A stretch of 43,461 nucleotides of DNA from Candidatus Sulfotelmatobacter sp. GTDB lineage: Bacteria > Eisenbacteria > RBG-16-71-46. A model generated the notes under the pieces. The model did no database searches. It saw nothing but the letters and a program-made list of their open reading frames with translations, and was not told where the DNA came from. The position numbers and the translations under genes were made by a program. The stretch spans positions 1 through 43,461 of the forward strand of contig DATKAB010000051.1 in NCBI GenBank assembly GCA_035498555.1, read 5' to 3'. Positions 40,621 through 43,461 of this stretch are shown one piece after another; within the stretch, counting starts at the first letter, position 1, and each line of letters begins with the position of its first letter.

Positions 40621-42626
40621 TCGAGCGCGCCGACTTCGTCTCGCCGATCGCCGCGTCCGGCGGGCTGGCGAACCGCGCCGCGTCGTTCGACGTGGTGGTG
40701 GTCGGCGCCGGACACGCCGGCTGCGAGGCCGCGGTCGCGTGCGCGCGGCTCGGCCTCGACACCGCGCTGCTCACCGTGAACCTCGCCGATTCGGCCAAGA
40801 TGTCGTGTAACCCGGCCATCGGCGGCATCGCCAAGGGCCACATGGTGCGCGAGATCGACGCGCTGGGCGGCGTGATGGGCGTGGTCACCGATCGCGCCGG
40901 GATCCAGTTCAAGATGCTGAACCGCGCGCGCGGCCCGGCGGTGTGGTCGCCGCGCGCCCAGTGCGACAAGGCGCTCTACTCGGCCGAGATGTCGCGGCTG
41001 CTGGATTCGGTCGCGGGGTTGACGCGCGTCGCCGGCGTCGCGAATCACGTGCGGCTCGAAGCGGGGCGCGTCGCCGGCATCGAGCTGGACGACGGAACGC
41101 CGCTTCGCTGCCGCGCGGCGGTGATCACGCCGGGCACGTTCCTGAACGGTCTCATTCACATCGGGCCGCGGCAGATTCCCGGCGGGCGAATCGGCGAGCA
41201 CGCGGCGCGCGCGCTGAGCGAATGCCTGGCCGAGCTCGGGCTCGAGCGCGGGCGCCTGAAGACCGGCACGCCGCCGCGGCTCCATAGGGACTCGATCGCT
41301 TGGGAGGCGGTTCTGCCCCAGCCCGGCGACGATCCGCCCGAGCCGTTCTCGCACTGGACCGATCGGCTGGAACTCGAGCAGGCGCTGTGCTGGCTCACGC
41401 GCACCAATGATCGGACGCACCGGGTGATCCGCGACCACCTGCACTTGTCGCCGCTCTACTCGGGCGCCATCAAGGGCCTGGGCCCCCGCTATTGCCCGTC
41501 GATCGAAGACAAGGTGGTCAAGTTCCCGGAGCGGACGAGCCACCACGTGTTCCTGGAACCCGAAGGGCGCGACGTACCCGAAATCTACGTCAACGGCATG
41601 TCGTCGAGCATGCCCGAGGAAGTGCAGCTCGAATTCATCCGCACGCTGGAAGGGCTCGAGCGCGCCGAAATGATTCGCCCCGGCTACGCGGTGGAGTACG
41701 ACTTCGTGATGCCGCACCAGCTCGACGAGACGTTGCAAGTGAAGCGCGTGCCGGGGCTGTTCCTGGCCGGCCAGATCTGCGGCACGTCGGGCTACGAAGA
41801 GGCGGCAGCGCAGGGATTCGTCGCGGGCATCAACGCCGCACGGCTCGTGCGCGGTCGCGAGCGGTTCGTGCTGCGGCGCGATCAGGCCTACATCGGCGTG
41901 CTGGTCGATGACCTGGTGACGCGCGAGCATCGCGAGCCCTACCGCATGTTCACTTCGGCCGCCGAGCATCGGCTGCTGCTGCGCGCCGACAACGCCGACG
42001 AGCGGCTGTGCGCGATCGGCCGCGAGCTGGGCCTGATCTCAGCCGAGCAGATGGAGCAGGTGCGCGCGAAATATGCCGCGATCGAAGCCGAGGAGCGGCG
42101 CCTGTCGCGCGTGAGCGTCACGCTGCCGCGGGCGGCGGCGGAGACCGGCGCGGCGATCGAGCGCCACGCCGAAGCTGGCGAAGCGGGCGCGGCGAGCGCT
42201 GAAGATGCGACGGCGCCAATCGGCTCCGAGTCGCCGGAGGCGCCGCGCCGCGTGCGCGCGATCGATGCGCTGGCGCAGGCCGGCGTCACGTATGCTTCGC
42301 TCCGGAATTTCGGCGCTTCGCCGGAGCTGCCCGAGGCGTGGGGCGCGGCGCTCGAAGTGCGCGTGCGCTATCGCGGCTACATCGCGCGCCAGCAGGCCGC
42401 TGCACGCCAGGCGGCGGCGCTGGAATCGGCGGCCATTCCGCCGGCGCTATGGGAGCGCGAGCTGAATGGTCTGTCTCGCGAGGCGCGCGAGAAGCTGCTG
42501 CGCTGGCGGCCGACGACGCTCGGCCAGGCCGCGCGCATCGCCGGCGTGTCGCCGTCCGACGCGGCGGTGCTGATGGTGCATTTGAAGCGGCTGGGCGCGA
42601 TCGAAGAAACCGCGACGCGAGGCTGA
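40617..42626 (+). CDS. mnmG: tRNA uridine-5-carboxymethylaminomethyl(34) synthesis enzyme MnmG
   Basis: A 669-aa FAD enzyme, the partner of Mnm[21 protein letters not shown] is the FAD-binding Rossmann loop. [20 protein letters not shown] then [11 protein letters not shown] is the highly conserved MnmG block, and [23 protein letters not shown] and [20 protein letters not shown] are typical of the FAD/NAD domain. The C-terminal helical domain ends with [21 protein letters not shown] short Ala/Glu-rich insertion near residues 505-540 is not usual. The ATG overlaps the mnmE stop (ATGA), and rsmG follows after 23 bases. Confidence 0.96.
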   Translation: MIERADFVSPIAASGGLANRAASFDVVVVGAGHAGCEAAVACARLGLDTALLTVNLADSAKMSCNPAIGGIAKGHMVREIDALGGVMGVVTDRAGIQFKMLNRARGPAVWSPRAQCDKALYSAEMSRLLDSVAGLTRVAGVANHVRLEAGRVAGIELDDGTPLRCRAAVITPGTFLNGLIHIGPRQIPGGRIGEHAARALSECLAELGLERGRLKTGTPPRLHRDSIAWEAVLPQPGDDPPEPFSHWTDRLELEQALCWLTRTNDRTHRVIRDHLHLSPLYSGAIKGLGPRYCPSIEDKVVKFPERTSHHVFLEPEGRDVPEIYVNGMSSSMPEEVQLEFIRTLEGLERAEMIRPGYAVEYDFVMPHQLDETLQVKRVPGLFLAGQICGTSGYEEAAAQGFVAGINAARLVRGRERFVLRRDQAYIGVLVDDLVTREHREPYRMFTSAAEHRLLLRADNADERLCAIGRELGLISAEQMEQVRAKYAAIEAEERRLSRVSVTLPRAAAETGAAIERHAEAGEAGAASAEDATAPIGSESPEAPRRVRAIDALAQAGVTYASLRNFGASPELPEAWGAALEVRVRYRGYIARQQAAARQAAALESAAIPPALWERELNGLSREAREKLLRWRPTTLGQAARIAGVSPSDAAVLMVHLKRLGAIEETATRG

Positions 42627-42649
42627 ACGTCGCGTGCTAGGGTGCGCGA

Positions 42650-43461
42650 ATGGGGCGCACACCCGGCAATCGCGGACGAAGTCCACGCGCACCGCGCCAG
42701 AGAGCGCCTGGCGTCGGTGGCCCGCGCGCGACCGGCGCGCCCGCGGGACGCCGGCGCTCGGATGGCCCTCGACCGAGTCGCTGGCCCGCTGCAGGCCCAC
42801 GTTCGGGCGCTCCGCCTTCGGGCGCTCCGCCTTCGGGCCGATCGCGCTCGGGCGGCCCACGCTCGGGCGACCCGCGCTCGGGCCGATCGCGCGGTCCTGG
42901 CTCGGGTGGCCCGCCCGCCGCTCGTTCGCGTGCCCCGGGCTCGCGTCCGCCCTCGCGCACCTCTCGCGCGGGCGGTCCTCGCCCCGGCGAAGCGCGATCG
43001 CGCGACTCTCGCCCGGCCCCGTCGCGCCCGGGGAAATCGCGATTCCCAGCCTCGACCGCGCGCTCGGCGCCCGCCCGCCGACCGACGCCGCGCGAAGGCC
43101 CGGCCTACGATGAGCAGGCCCAGCGCTGGCCTGACGTGGGCGGGATTCTCGCGCGCCAGCCGTGGGCAGCGATTGAGCGCTTCGTTCCCGCGGCAGCCGA
43201 CGGCCGCGTCGAGCGTCTGGTCCAGCTCCGGCGGTTCGTCGAGCTGCTGCTGCAATGGAATCGCCGTGTTTCCAATCTGATCTCGAAGAATGACGAGTCG
43301 CGCGTGGTCGAGGCGCATCTCGTGCCATCGCTCGAGCCGGCCGAGTGGATCGCTTCGCACCGGCTCTCGCGCTGGCTGGATTTCGGATCGGGCGGCGGCT
43401 TCCCCGCGATTCCGCTCGCGCTGTGCGGCGTGGGCGAGCACTGGGATCTCGTGGAATCGCG
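42650..43461 (+). CDS. rsmG: 16S rRNA (guanine(527)-N7)-methyltransferase RsmG, 3' end beyond the window, with long N-terminal extension
   Basis: 270 codons are visible without a stop. Residues ~160-270 are RsmG: RRFVELLLQWNRRVSNLISK, HLVPSLEP and LDFGSGGGFPAIPLAL. The last is the SAM-binding G-x-G-x-G-x-P loop, with Ala where the family usually has Gly. The family methylates N7 of G527 in 16S rRNA. Residues 1-~150 are a low-complexity tail rich in Arg, Ser, Gly and Pro (SGAPPSGAPPSGRSRSGG), absent from typical RsmG of ~210-240 aa. The ATG at 42650 has AGGGTG five bases upstream. In-frame GTG codons near 43135 could give a shorter protein, so translation of the tail is not certain. Position after mnmG is the classical one. 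Confidence 0.85.
   Translation, partial: MGRTPGNRGRSPRAPRQRAPGVGGPRATGAPAGRRRSDGPRPSRWPAAGPRSGAPPSGAPPSGRSRSGGPRSGDPRSGRSRGPGSGGPPAARSRAPGSRPPSRTSRAGGPRPGEARSRDSRPAPSRPGKSRFPASTARSAPARRPTPREGPAYDEQAQRWPDVGGILARQPWAAIERFVPAAADGRVERLVQLRRFVELLLQWNRRVSNLISKNDESRVVEAHLVPSLEPAEWIASHRLSRWLDFGSGGGFPAIPLALCGVGEHWDLVES

Noticed and set aside
42812-42900. CRISPR-like or minisatellite array in the rsmG extension
   Set aside because: The doubled 15-base unit and related tcgggc repeats are in frame and coding; there are no regular spacers.
42377-43441. Long minus-strand frames opposite mnmG and rsmG
   Set aside because: They are low-complexity Arg/Ala-rich antisense frames over the repetitive rsmG extension; the plus strand has the recognisable protein.

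Overview
The window is GC-rich, densely packed bacterial DNA, mostly in short operons with 1-8 base overlaps (GTGA, ATGA, TGATG). Two large secreted proteins end in FlgD-Ig-like / type IX-style C-terminal sorting domains. This, with the high GC and the gene content, suggests a deep-branching member of the FCB superphylum, perhaps Candidatus Eisenbacteria or a relative. That placement is inference; there is no rRNA gene to test it.

Layout. 1-2,620 (minus strand): arginine operon argR-argC-argB-argD behind a candidate ARG box. 2,636-9,180: a secreted beta-propeller protein, a CPBP-type membrane protein, a GT51 peptidoglycan glycosyltransferase with a large N-terminal region, and an SDR-type protein. 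9,438-12,373: an operon of GNAT, receiver-like protein, zinc ribbon, queE, queC, queD (7-deazaguanine pathway). 12,443-13,922: two small secreted proteins ending in a WG..K..YR peptide. 14,204-19,698: ABC permease and ATPase, esterase, GT-C-type membrane protein. 19,841-23,006 (plus strand): histidine kinase, ECF sigma factor, FecR-like protein. 23,016-27,644 (minus): AAA ATPase/DUF4143 with an AT-rich palindromic operator, then an HD-GYP-like and a HEAT-repeat protein. 27,837-43,461 (plus): the conserved cluster rpmH-rnpA-yidD-yidC-jag-mnmE-mnmG-rsmG.

The unusual part is a 7.1 kb interruption between jag and mnmE (32,076-39,219). It holds four paralogous minus-strand secreted proteins (A-D, 243-259 aa), a 5' fragment of mnmE, and a 903-aa secreted propeller protein with a type IX-style tail. 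The mnmE fragment matches the intact gene 4,606 bp downstream at 801 of 832 positions with no gap, and it breaks off exactly at the stop codon of paralog D. The last ~105 bp of paralogs A, C and D are almost identical in DNA although their middles have diverged. All four end in TWGAIKSFYR, and the two unrelated secreted proteins at 12.4-13.9 kb end in related peptides (SWGRMKMLYR, TWGAVKALYR). The best candidate for something undescribed is therefore a family of exported proteins with a C-terminal WGxxKxxYR tag, carried on a cassette-like locus that recombines at the DNA encoding the tag and has remodelled a housekeeping operon.

No gene-free stretch exceeds 300 bases. The longer gaps (9,181-9,437; 13,923-14,203; 36,203-36,473) are described where they hold anything. 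No tRNA, rRNA, CRISPR array, transposase or integrase was seen.
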